64,000 bases of DNA. Source: Lachnospiraceae bacterium (GTDB lineage Bacteria; Bacillota; Clostridia; Lachnospirales; Lachnospiraceae). Position numbers and translations under genes: made by a program. The notes under the pieces are model-generated. The model did no database searches, was not told the DNA's origin, and worked only from the letters and a program-made list of their open reading frames with translations. Of the stretch, positions 23,300 through 31,776 are shown piece after piece (position 1 is the first letter of the stretch; each line of letters opens with the position of its first letter). Where the stretch lies: contig JAILQX010000044.1 in NCBI GenBank assembly GCA_024698705.1, forward strand, positions 22,828 to 86,827, given 5' to 3'.

Positions 23300-24316
23300 T
23301 TATCTAAACTGACTCTTGGACTTTTCGAGGACATCGATCACTTTGTCGCACCATGCGTCAAATTCGGGATCCTCGACCTGACACTCTTTGTGAGACAGAA
23401 CATAGTCCAGAGTCTTTTTTATGCCCTGTTCAAACCTTATCGAAGGCTTGAAATCGGGTACTGCATTCTTTAATTTCGTGTTGTCAAATACGACCGAATT
23501 CGCCTTGTCTCCGAGTAACCCGCCATAGAGGTCATAATCGCTTATATCCGCAAGATAATCCGATGACACATAATAGGGCTTTAATTCAACTCCGAGAGCA
23601 TTTGCTATCGTCTGATATATCTGATTCCAGGTCAGGGTCTCGTCATTGGTTATCTGGAATGCCTGACCTATAGCATGAGGATTGGCCATAAGGCCTGTAT
23701 AACCGACAGCAAAATCTTCGTTGTATGTCATGGTCCACAGGGATGTACCGTCACCGTGGATGATGACGGGCTTGCCTTCAAGCATTCGCTTGATCACCTG
23801 ATAACTGCCATTCTTACCGTGAACACCCATCGGAACGCTTCTGTTGTCATATGTATGACTGGGTCTTACTATCGTAACGGGGAAACCGTTTTCCCTGTAT
23901 TCCTTCATGAGAAGATCCTCGCATGCGATCTTGTCTCTTGAATACTGCCAGTATTTATTGCCGAGAGCAGTGCCCTCCGTTATTCGGTAATCCGCACAGG
24001 GCTTATCATATGCCGAAGCGGAACTGATATAGATATATTGCTTTGTCCTGCCTTTAAACAGGCGGATATCCCTTTCAAGCTGAGCGGGAACGAAACCTAT
24101 GAATTCGCCCACACAGTCAAAGGTCATGTCACCGATCGCTGCTTTTACGGCAGCCTCGTCATTGATGTCTGCCTTGATGAGTCTGACTCCCTCGGGGATC
24201 TCCGCATCACGGTTGCCGCGGTTGAGAAGATATAATTCCCAGTTATCGTCTGCGGCAAGCCTTCTTGTGATGGCCATGCTGATAGTCCCCGTACCTCCGA
24301 TAAATAATGCTTTCAT
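23300..24316 (-). CDS. NAD-dependent epimerase/dehydratase (extended SDR)
   Basis: 338 residues. The nucleotide-binding loop is GGTGTIS (residues 7-13) and the catalytic pair is in YWQYSRDKIACE (Tyr and Lys of YxxxK). ISSASAY gives the active-site Ser. The C-terminal part binds a sugar nucleotide or similar substrate in this class; IVRPSHTYD and GDGTSLWTMTY are common in the NDP-sugar epimerase group. The substrate is not clear. It lies 32 bases after the ZIP gene on the same strand and is probably co-transcribed with it, though no functional link is evident. Confidence 0.85.
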   Translation of the reverse strand: MKALFIGGTGTISMAITRRLAADDNWELYLLNRGNRDAEIPEGVRLIKADINDEAAVKAAIGDMTFDCVGEFIGFVPAQLERDIRLFKGRTKQYIYISSASAYDKPCADYRITEGTALGNKYWQYSRDKIACEDLLMKEYRENGFPVTIVRPSHTYDNRSVPMGVHGKNGSYQVIKRMLEGKPVIIHGDGTSLWTMTYNEDFAVGYTGLMANPHAIGQAFQITNDETLTWNQIYQTIANALGVELKPYYVSSDYLADISDYDLYGGLLGDKANSVVFDNTKLKNAVPDFKPSIRFEQGIKKTLDYVLSHKECQVEDPEFDAWCDKVIDVLEKSKSQFR

Positions 24317-24348
24317 GTATACCCTCCATAAGCTTTTTTCTTATTACT

Positions 24349-25128
24349 TTAACCTAAAGCAACATCAAGTACAAGCATAAGAGCAAAACCGACCATGAAC
24401 AGGACGGTGGCGGTGTTGGAATGTTTGCCGACACTCATTTCCGGTATGAGGTCTTCTATGCATACATAGATCATGGCACCTGCGGCAAAGCCCAGAAGAT
24501 AGGGGAGAATGGGAATGACGATACCTGCGAGCATTATTGTCAGAAGCCCGGCTATGGGTTCGACTATACCCGAGAGGATGCCGTACCAGAGGGATCTGCC
24601 CTTGGACTCACCGACACTGTGAAGAGGCATCGAGATAATGGCACCTTCGGGGAAGTTCTGGATCGCGATACCGATCGCAAGAGCCAGGGCACCCGCAGCG
24701 GTGATGGTTGTCTTTCCCGATACCCAGCCCGCATATACAACACCGACTGCCATTCCTTCGGGAATGTTATGGAGAGCGACGGCGAGTACCATCATCGTCG
24801 TTTTCTGAAGACTGGTCTTGGGACCTTCGACCGTGTTGTTGATATGCATATGAGGTATGACGATATCGAGAAACTGCAGGAAGATCATGCCTATGCAGAA
24901 GCCGACTACAGCAGGGATGAACGCCAGCCGCCCCATGTGCTCGCTCTGCTCCATTGCGGGAATTATGAGACTCCAGATCGAAGCTGCGATCATTATACCT
25001 GCGGCGAAGCCTGTCAGGGCATTCTGAAGTTTCTCATTCATATCTTTTTTCATGAACAGCACACAGCCTGCTCCTAAAACCGTACCTGCAAAAGGGATCA
25101 GCAATCCCATTGAAATTTCTTTGATCAT
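24349..25128 (-). CDS. ZIP family metal transporter (ZupT-like)
   Basis: 259 residues with about eight hydrophobic segments. The two metal-site helices carry LHNIPEGMAVG (about residues 120-130) and IQNFPEGAIIS (about 157-167), the signatures of ZIP transporters. They move zinc and related divalent metals into the cytosol, or out in some bacterial cases. A His-containing loop between helices III and IV (IPHMHINN) is present. The ATG follows a GGAGAA site. It is divergent from pgeF and lies close to the nickel import operon, but on the opposite strand with no shared control visible. Confidence 0.9.
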   Translation of the reverse strand: MIKEISMGLLIPFAGTVLGAGCVLFMKKDMNEKLQNALTGFAAGIMIAASIWSLIIPAMEQSEHMGRLAFIPAVVGFCIGMIFLQFLDIVIPHMHINNTVEGPKTSLQKTTMMVLAVALHNIPEGMAVGVVYAGWVSGKTTITAAGALALAIGIAIQNFPEGAIISMPLHSVGESKGRSLWYGILSGIVEPIAGLLTIMLAGIVIPILPYLLGFAAGAMIYVCIEDLIPEMSVGKHSNTATVLFMVGFALMLVLDVALG

Positions 25129-25251
25129 ATTTATTCTCCTTTACGTCTTTATTACAGACTAACATATAATCTTTTATCTGTCCCCTTTGGAACAAAATAG
25201 AATATAACACTTGTCCGGAAATGTAAAGCCCCAATTTTATTTTCTCTTTTC

Positions 25252-25280
25252 TGGCACGCAAGTGGTAAAAATGTTAATAT
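25252..25280 (+). promoter_or_regulatory. Possible promoter for pgeF-capA
   Basis: TGGCAC (25252-25257) and TAATAT (25275-25280) with a 17-base spacer, 27 bases before the start codon. The -35 is weak. Confidence 0.4.
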
Positions 25281-25306
25281 AAGATAAATACGGATCGGGA
25301 AATGAT

Positions 25307-26068
25307 ATGAATTTTGCTTATGGAAATACCGTTCTTGACAAAACGGGTATCGTAAAAACAGTATATACCTCAAAGGGAGCCGGGATATGGGATGTTTATC
25401 GCAATGAAGAGGAACAGAGCGACATCGATTCCTATTTGAAACTGGCGGCATATTTCGGAACGGAGGTCACAAGGATCAACAGGGTGGACCAGAAGCATAC
25501 CGACAGGATAAGGATAGTTACCGACGATCTTGCGGGAGAGGGAGTGACGGCGCCGGTATACAGTGAACCCTGTGACGGGATGATCACGGACAGGAGAGGC
25601 ATCGTACTTGCGACCGTAGAAGCGGATTGTACCCCCGTATATCTGCTCGACCCGGTACATGGGGCGATCGGTATGGTACACAGCGGATGGAGAGGAACTG
25701 CGGCGGGAATAGTACTCAGAGCAATGGAAAAGATGAATGAGTGCTACGGTACGAAGCCCGCGGATCTCATGGTAGCCATGGGTCCTGCGATCTGCGGCGG
25801 ATGTTATGAAGTCGGAGAAGAGCTGATAAGCGCAATGAAGAATGTATGCAGCGACGAAGAGACAAGAAGGATATTCAGAAAGAAAGACGAAGTGAAATAT
25901 ACATTGGATGTGAGTCTGGCGGTCAGATATACATTGATGTCTGCAGGTGTTAGGGAGTCAGCCATAACGATGCCGCCGTGCTGCACATATGAAAATATAG
26001 ATATTGATTCCTATCGCAGGGAGAAGGGGAAAAAGGGCAGGATGCTAACAGCCATCATGCTTAAGTGA
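25307..26068 (+). CDS. pgeF: Peptidoglycan editing factor PgeF / purine nucleoside phosphorylase (YfiH, DUF152)
   Basis: 253 residues. The family metal site is visible: QKHTDRI (His near residue 65), EADCTPVYLLDP (Cys) and VHSGWRGTAAGI (His), followed by MGPAICGGCYEVG. In E. coli the protein corrects L-Ser wrongly built into the stem peptide; related proteins act as purine nucleoside phosphorylases or adenosine deaminases. Which activity applies here cannot be read off. The stop lies 20 bases before the CapA-like gene. Confidence 0.9.
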   Translation: MNFAYGNTVLDKTGIVKTVYTSKGAGIWDVYRNEEEQSDIDSYLKLAAYFGTEVTRINRVDQKHTDRIRIVTDDLAGEGVTAPVYSEPCDGMITDRRGIVLATVEADCTPVYLLDPVHGAIGMVHSGWRGTAAGIVLRAMEKMNECYGTKPADLMVAMGPAICGGCYEVGEELISAMKNVCSDEETRRIFRKKDEVKYTLDVSLAVRYTLMSAGVRESAITMPPCCTYENIDIDSYRREKGKKGRMLTAIMLK

Positions 26069-26088
26069 CCGGACGGAAAGGAAAGTAT

Positions 26089-27252
26089 ATGAAAGAAGAA
26101 ACCACTCTTGTATTTACGGGTGATATAGGATTTGACCATTATATGGAAAACAGATATGACGATGAAGATCTGCTCGATAAGGAAGTATATGAATTTATTG
26201 CGGATTCGGATCATGTGATCGTGAATGTCGAGGGGGCATTGTCGGACGGTTCGAGGAAACCGAAGGACAATTCCGTTTTACAGCTTATGCACAGCATGAA
26301 GCCCGAGGTGTCTCATTTTCTGCAGAGGATAGGTGCGGATATATGGAATATCTGCAACAATCATATTATGGATGCGGGGAGCGAGGGCCTTGCCGATACG
26401 CTTGAGGTCGCGGAAAAATGCGGCGCCCATACGATCGGGGCCGGAATGGATATAGATGAAGCAGCGAGACCGCTCATATTGGATGAGGCAGGCGGGATAG
26501 GAATATTTGCGGTAGGTTATCAGCGCGCCTGCAGAAAGGCGGACTCAGATAAAGCCGGGTGTCTCAGCTGGAGCGATATGGACATGATCTCCGCCAATAT
26601 AAAGGATATCAAGAGCAGATGCCGCTGGTGTATCGTTGTGGCTCACGGAGGAGAGGAATTTACTTCCCTGCCTTCACCTTACACAAGGGACAGGTATCTT
26701 GAGTACCTTAAACTCGGTGCCGACATTGTTGTCGCGCATCACCCTCATGTACCGATGAATTACGAAACGGTCGGAGATAAGATCATATTCTATTCGCTCG
26801 GAAATTTTGTATTTGATACGGATTATCAGAGAGCTCAGTTCAACACCGAAAAGGGTCTGCTCATAAAGTTAAGGCTTGGCAAAGAAGGATATACTTTTGA
26901 GGCGATGGGCATCGATACGGACAGAAAAGAAGAGAGGATAGTCAAGGGAGAACTGCCTCTTATATTTGAAAATGTGGGAGAGGCGGAGTATGAACTCTTG
27001 GAGCCGCTTTCGGCGAAGGCTTTTGTTGCTGCGACCAAAAGACAGCAGATATATCTGAATCCCGACAGGTTCAGCCATGCGACGGAGGATGAGTGGCAGG
27101 AGCATTTCTTGGAGCCGATGAGAAGCGGCAGAGTCCCGGGGGAAGCTCTGGACTTTCATATCATACTTCCTGTCGCCGCAAAGGCCGATGAAGGGAAATG
27201 GAAGGAAAGCAAACTGAAAAACGTTAAGAAATTCATCCTTGATCAATTATGA
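26089..27252 (+). CDS. CapA-family protein (PGA_cap metallophosphoesterase fold)
   Basis: 387 residues from ATG 26089, preceded by GGAAAGGA; the earlier in-frame codon overlaps pgeF and lacks a site. The sequence starts LVFTGDIGFD, then VNVEGALSD, NICNNHIMDAGSEGL, IVVAHGGEEF, VVAHHPHVPMNYE and YSLGNFVFD, the ordered metal-site motifs of the PGA_cap/CapA domain. No signal peptide is seen, so it is probably cytosolic, unlike the membrane-bound CapA of Bacillus that exports poly-gamma-glutamate. The exact substrate is unknown. Its 3' end overlaps the convergent esterase gene by 20 bases. Confidence 0.87.
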   Translation: MKEETTLVFTGDIGFDHYMENRYDDEDLLDKEVYEFIADSDHVIVNVEGALSDGSRKPKDNSVLQLMHSMKPEVSHFLQRIGADIWNICNNHIMDAGSEGLADTLEVAEKCGAHTIGAGMDIDEAARPLILDEAGGIGIFAVGYQRACRKADSDKAGCLSWSDMDMISANIKDIKSRCRWCIVVAHGGEEFTSLPSPYTRDRYLEYLKLGADIVVAHHPHVPMNYETVGDKIIFYSLGNFVFDTDYQRAQFNTEKGLLIKLRLGKEGYTFEAMGIDTDRKEERIVKGELPLIFENVGEAEYELLEPLSAKAFVAATKRQQIYLNPDRFSHATEDEWQEHFLEPMRSGRVPGEALDFHIILPVAAKADEGKWKESKLKNVKKFILDQL

Positions 27253-28861
27253 TCCTTCCGTCTTTTCTTGAGAATCTCTTTAAGAACAGCCATGCATTTT
27301 CACATGAGTGATATCTGCATTCATGACCCTGACCGCTGACAGACGCAAATGCGGTATATGTCCTGCCGTCCCTGCTTTTAAAGGTATTGACGGTAAGGAT
27401 GCTGTTGCGGTCTTCGTCCTTATATCTGAAAACCTCGTCACCGCTGATGCCCCAGATCCTGTCGGGCCAGTTTTCCTTATCTTCAAATGTCACCGAATAC
27501 GGTGTTGCAAGGTCATTGACCTTGAATACATAGGCCATGCGCTCGAAGCATTTTATCTCCTGGAACGGAAGCTCGGGGAGAGGAGTTTCCTCACCGCCCA
27601 CATAGAAGAGGGGAACGGGGCAGTCTTTGTTTATCTCCACCGGACTTGGGTTGTTGTAGAGATTGTATCCGACAGGAAATGTGGCATCCATTGGAGCCAT
27701 TCCAGCAAATATATCGGGATACTCCTGATACAGGTCCCAGGTCTTGCAGCCGCCCATTGAAAAGCCGGTCGCATAGACCCGTGTCTCATCGATAGGATAT
27801 TTATCTTTGAGTATAGAAAGCAGTTCGATAGTTTCGGAAGCAGTGCTGTTCAGATGATCCTCTACGCACACGAGAAGAAAATCGTGGTCATGGGCAACGC
27901 GATACCAGCGTGATACCTGTGCTATGTGCATCGCGGAATCACCGCCGCCGTGGAAGCAGAGCATGAGCGGAACACGCTCCTTTTTAAACAGATCATTATT
28001 GTAATAAGCGATATAGCCGATCCCGTGTTCTTCACTTCCTTCATAGTCGCCGTAATTATCCGGTGTGGTCTTTACAACCGCTTCACAGAACTCCTCAGTC
28101 ATATCGAGACCTTCAAAATCGGCCGGAGCACTCAGTTCTCCGACCCATCCCCAACGTAAGAAATGTGACAGAAATTCCTTATATAAAACCTTCACGTCAA
28201 GAATGTCCGACATAAAGAAGATGTCAGTCTGCATCTCTATTGCGGTATTTATCTCAAAACTGTTTCCGATAGATGCTATGGGCATGTCACGCCTGCCTAT
28301 AACGGGAACAATTGACAATTCATCCAGGATGCAGCACGTGGGTGTGATGTCGGCGAGGCCCCACAATCCCTGCCCGTCGATCGTCTGACAAAGGTTGGCT
28401 GCCACATAGTCGGCTGCGGCACCGTGAGCATAGATATATGTGCGGAAGATGGCACCGCGTATCGCATATCCGTCGTCGGTATTGAACACCTTGTTTATAA
28501 GTATGGCATATCCGTCTTTATGATATTGATGTATTTTGGAGTTGGCTATGAGTTCCTTAAATAATTCCTTTGTTTCCATAGCCCATCCGCCCTTGCAGGT
28601 GGTCATCACAAATACGACGGAGCTTTCCTTTGAAGCCGCTATCTCAGAGAACCCCAGCTCGTCCGCCGTCTTTTTGGCTTCTTCACAGGTAAGCTCGTTT
28701 TCTTCAAAATACAACAGATAAGGTGCCTCGTAGCCGTAGTTTACAAGGCTGTCCTTAAGAGGACTGAATGGAACATATACCTTAACCTTAAAATGTTCAA
28801 AGGTGTGCTCCCATATGGTGCTTCCGTCATCAAATCTTTTTACAGCAGGTCTGTCTTTCAT
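27233..28861 (-). CDS. Alpha/beta hydrolase, PHB depolymerase/feruloyl esterase-like
   Basis: 542 residues from ATG 28861, preceded by GGGGGTG; an ATG four codons upstream (28873) is an alternative. Residues ~300-490 form the hydrolase core: LMLCFHGGGDS for the oxyanion hole, ATGFSMGGCKTW with the nucleophile Ser in GxSxGG, and a late GHECRYHSCENAW with the catalytic His. The N-terminal ~280 residues are not recognised. There is no signal peptide, so it probably acts on imported or cytosolic esters. The class includes xylan acetyl and feruloyl esterases, which would suit a plant-fibre degrader, but that is inference. Confidence 0.78.
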   Translation of the reverse strand: MKDRPAVKRFDDGSTIWEHTFEHFKVKVYVPFSPLKDSLVNYGYEAPYLLYFEENELTCEEAKKTADELGFSEIAASKESSVVFVMTTCKGGWAMETKELFKELIANSKIHQYHKDGYAILINKVFNTDDGYAIRGAIFRTYIYAHGAAADYVAANLCQTIDGQGLWGLADITPTCCILDELSIVPVIGRRDMPIASIGNSFEINTAIEMQTDIFFMSDILDVKVLYKEFLSHFLRWGWVGELSAPADFEGLDMTEEFCEAVVKTTPDNYGDYEGSEEHGIGYIAYYNNDLFKKERVPLMLCFHGGGDSAMHIAQVSRWYRVAHDHDFLLVCVEDHLNSTASETIELLSILKDKYPIDETRVYATGFSMGGCKTWDLYQEYPDIFAGMAPMDATFPVGYNLYNNPSPVEINKDCPVPLFYVGGEETPLPELPFQEIKCFERMAYVFKVNDLATPYSVTFEDKENWPDRIWGISGDEVFRYKDEDRNSILTVNTFKSRDGRTYTAFASVSGQGHECRYHSCENAWLFLKRFSRKDGRIIIDQG

Positions 28862-28961
28862 GGTCACCCCCATTAAGTCGTAAATCGTTTTACCAATAAA
28901 TTATATAGTATTGTTTTTCATTTGTGAAGTATGATAAAGTGATATCCGTAGCGTTTGCTCC

Positions 28962-30374
28962 ATGCTTGTAAAGGAAAAGTCATCACTCTTTATGAAACTA
29001 TTTGTAGAAGACAGGGAATTTTATAAAAAAGCAGCAGTCATAGCCATTCCTATCGCGTTGCAGAGTGCCATTTCCATAGGCGTAAACCTTGCGGATACTG
29101 TCATGGTCGGAACACTCGGCGAGACGACGCTTTCGGCTACAGCACTGGCAAATCAGTTCGTAAATATTTTCCAGATCTGCTGTATGGGACTCGGCATGGG
29201 AGCCGGCGTACTTACTTCAAGATACTGGGGCATGAAGGATAATATATCCCTAAAAAAAGCGGTCACCCTGATGTTGAGGCTATGCACGGTACTTGCGATA
29301 GTATTTTTCATGATACCGACGATACTTGCACCTGCTGGACTCATGAGGCTGTATACCGCCGATGAAGCGGTCATAGCGGAGGGTATAAGATATTTCAAAT
29401 GGATGATCCCCTGCTATCTGTTACAGGGACTGGCACTTACAAGCACTATAGTTCTAAGGAGTGTCGGACAGGCGAAGATACCGCTTTATTCGGCGATAGG
29501 TGCGTTCTTTGTCAATATCTTCTTCAACTGGATATTTATCTTCGGTAAACTCGGTATGCCAAGGATGGGCATAGAGGGCGCCGGAGCGGGTACGGTCATA
29601 GCAAGGACCTTTGAATTTGTGACAGTCTGCGGATATATGTTTGTCATTGATAAGAACATGAAATACCGTTTCAAGGATATTTTCATGCCATGTAAGGATC
29701 TGTTAAAGACCTATATAACCATCAGTCTTCCGGTACTTATCTCGGATACGCTTCTTTCTTTGGGCAATTCCACAGTGGCAATGGTCATGGGGCATATCGG
29801 CAGGAATTTTGTTTCGGCCAATTCGATCACGGTTGTGACTCAGCAGTTAAGCACGGTGCTCATCCAGGGCATATGTCAGGCAAGCTGTATAATGACAGGA
29901 CATTCGCTCGGTGAGGGAAACAGGGAAAAGACCATGGCTCAGGCGTGGACTTTTTTAGGACTCGCCATGGTGGTCGGTCTGGTCGGAGCGGTCATCATAA
30001 TACTTATAAGCGACCCTGTCATCGCCTGCTACAATATAACGCCTGAGACTGAGGCGATAGCACACGAGCTGATGCTTTCGATAGCATTTATAGTGGTATT
30101 TCAGTCGATGAACAGTATCCTTACAAAGGGTGTCTTAAGAGGCGGCGGGGACACGAAGTTCCTTATGGCTGCGGATATACTGTTCCTCTGGATCATGTCC
30201 ATTCCGCTCGGTGCACTTGCGGGACTGGTATGGGATCTTGATGCATTCTGGGTATATTTCTTCTTAAAGATCGATCAGGTCGTCAAATCGGTGTGGTGTA
30301 TTTTCAGGCTTAGAAGCGGAAAATGGATAAAGACCATCAATAGGGCCGGACAGACTGCGGACAGCCCGACGTAA
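28962..30374 (+). CDS. MATE family exporter (second copy)
   Basis: 470 residues with about 12 hydrophobic segments. AIPIALQSAISIGVNLADTVMVG and LSATALANQFVNIFQICCMGLGMGAGVLTSRYWG are typical of the NorM/DinF group; the middle repeats the pattern at SLPVLISDTLLSLGNSTVAMVMG. It exports unknown substrates with cation antiport. The start is uncertain: no clear ribosome site precedes 28962, and ATG 28992 is possible. It is divergent from the esterase gene and is followed by the pheS T-box promoter. Confidence 0.88.
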   Translation: MLVKEKSSLFMKLFVEDREFYKKAAVIAIPIALQSAISIGVNLADTVMVGTLGETTLSATALANQFVNIFQICCMGLGMGAGVLTSRYWGMKDNISLKKAVTLMLRLCTVLAIVFFMIPTILAPAGLMRLYTADEAVIAEGIRYFKWMIPCYLLQGLALTSTIVLRSVGQAKIPLYSAIGAFFVNIFFNWIFIFGKLGMPRMGIEGAGAGTVIARTFEFVTVCGYMFVIDKNMKYRFKDIFMPCKDLLKTYITISLPVLISDTLLSLGNSTVAMVMGHIGRNFVSANSITVVTQQLSTVLIQGICQASCIMTGHSLGEGNREKTMAQAWTFLGLAMVVGLVGAVIIILISDPVIACYNITPETEAIAHELMLSIAFIVVFQSMNSILTKGVLRGGGDTKFLMAADILFLWIMSIPLGALAGLVWDLDAFWVYFFLKIDQVVKSVWCIFRLRSGKWIKTINRAGQTADSPT

Positions 30375-30383
30375 AAGGAATTG

Positions 30384-30412
30384 TTGACTTTTGCTTTAAT
30401 TTGTATTTTAAT
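30384..30412 (+). promoter_or_regulatory. pheST promoter
   Basis: TTGACT (30384-30389) and TTTAAT (30407-30412) with a 17-base spacer, placed just upstream of the T-box leader. Confidence 0.75.
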
Positions 30413-30424
30413 AAAGTGAACAAA

Positions 30425-30676
30425 TGCGATGATGGTGCAAAGTAAGTGACCGGGTAGTGATAAGAGAGAGAAGGGTCGGCGGCTGTGAGCCCTTTATCAT
30501 GCGGAAACCGAATTTTCACACCGGAGCAGACCGATTGAAGCCATATGGTGTGTAGGTCGGTACGTCAGCTTGCGTTAACAGACAAATTAAGTGCAGACAC
30601 CCAAGTGTGATCTGAATTCAGGTGGTACCGCGGAATACATTCGTCCTGATGTTGTATGACAACAGCAGGATTTTTT
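30425..30676 (+). ncRNA. T-box leader for tRNA-Phe
   Basis: The leader has the AGAGAGAAGGGTCGGC region of stem I, a specifier candidate TTC at 30515-30517 (Phe codon, followed by A), the T-box itself AGGTGGTACCGCGG at 30620-30633, and a terminator (CCTG..GTTG/CAAC..CAGG, 30643-30670) with a T run. Uncharged tRNA-Phe should pair with TTC and the T-box to prevent termination, raising pheST expression when phenylalanine is scarce. Confidence 0.92.
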
Positions 30677-30708
30677 ATTGCAAAAAAAGCTTAGGAGGAA
30701 GAGATCAT

Positions 30709-31740
30709 ATGAATGAAAGACTGGATGCGATCAGGCAGGAGATACTTGACGGCATAAAGGAAAAAGCCAATTCGAGAGCGACTGCATTCGAACTCAGAAA
30801 ACAGTTTCTGGATTCCAAGACCGGTAAGATAGGTCAGTTAATGAAGGAGATGAAGACCATAGCTCCGGAGGACAGAGCATCCTTCGGTAAGGGCGTCAAC
30901 GAACTCAAGGAGTGGGCACTCGAGAAATTTACGGAACTTGATGAGAAGATGAAGACACTTGAACTCGATCTTCGTTACAAGTCAGAGAAGATCGATGTAA
31001 CGATGCCGGCAAAGGAGATTTGTACAGGTAATCTTCATCCGATCACACAGATGAGAAATCAGCTGATAGATGTATTTGCCGGAATGGGATTTGAGATTTA
31101 TGAGGGAACCGAGATAGAAAATGATTACTATAATTTCACGGCCCTCAATACGCCGGCGGATCATCCGGCACGTGACATGCAGGATACTTTTTATCTGTCT
31201 CCGGAATTTCTTCTCAGAACTCAGACAAGTGCCGGACAGATACATGTCATGGAAGCAAAGAAGCCGCCAATCAAGATACTGTCACCCGGTAAGGTGTTCC
31301 GTTCGGATGATGACGCGACCCATTCACCGATGTTCACACAGATGGAAGGCCTGGTTGTCGATGAAAAGATCACATTGTGCGACTTAAAGGGTATGCTTGA
31401 TGTATTTGTCAAGAAGATATACGGAGAGGATACGACCACAAGACTGCGTCCTTCTTATTTCCCGTTCACGGAGCCGTCGGTTGAGGTCGATGTAAGCTGC
31501 TTCGAATGCGGAGGCAAGGGATGCAAGCTCTGCAAGGGAACAGGCTGGATAGAGATCCTCGGTGCAGGTATCGTCAACAAAAAGGTATTGGAAAACTGCG
31601 GGATAGACAGTGACAGATATTCGGGTCTTGCCTTTGGCATAGGTATCGAACGTACCGCGATGCTCAAATACGGGATCAATAACATAAAGCTTTTATTTGA
31701 GTCTGATATCCGAGTACTGAAGCAGATCGACGATAATTAA
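30709..31740 (+). CDS. pheS: Phenylalanine-tRNA ligase alpha subunit
   Basis: 343 residues from ATG 30709, which has TTAGGAGGAA upstream; the frame is open back to 30622 inside the T-box, which is not real coding. The N-terminal coiled-coil (residues 1-90) is followed by the class II core. Motif 2 is around [32 protein letters not shown], and motif 3 is in [19 protein letters not shown] four-Cys zinc-like segment, [12 protein letters not shown], is present before motif 3, as in many Firmicutes. With PheT it charges tRNA-Phe. Confidence 0.97.
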   Translation: MNERLDAIRQEILDGIKEKANSRATAFELRKQFLDSKTGKIGQLMKEMKTIAPEDRASFGKGVNELKEWALEKFTELDEKMKTLELDLRYKSEKIDVTMPAKEICTGNLHPITQMRNQLIDVFAGMGFEIYEGTEIENDYYNFTALNTPADHPARDMQDTFYLSPEFLLRTQTSAGQIHVMEAKKPPIKILSPGKVFRSDDDATHSPMFTQMEGLVVDEKITLCDLKGMLDVFVKKIYGEDTTTRLRPSYFPFTEPSVEVDVSCFECGGKGCKLCKGTGWIEILGAGIVNKKVLENCGIDSDRYSGLAFGIGIERTAMLKYGINNIKLLFESDIRVLKQIDDN

Positions 31741-31776
31741 AATGTTTACCGATACCATGGAAAGAGAGGATAGATT

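Noticed and set aside
25251..25267. Sigma-54-like promoter (CTGGCAC with a downstream TGGTA)
   Set aside because: The second element should be TTGC or TGCW; TGGTA does not fit. A sigma-A reading with TGGCAC and TAATAT is equally good.
27308..28388. Open frames on the plus strand opposite the esterase gene
   Set aside because: Antisense to a protein with a clear catalytic motif; no ribosome sites.
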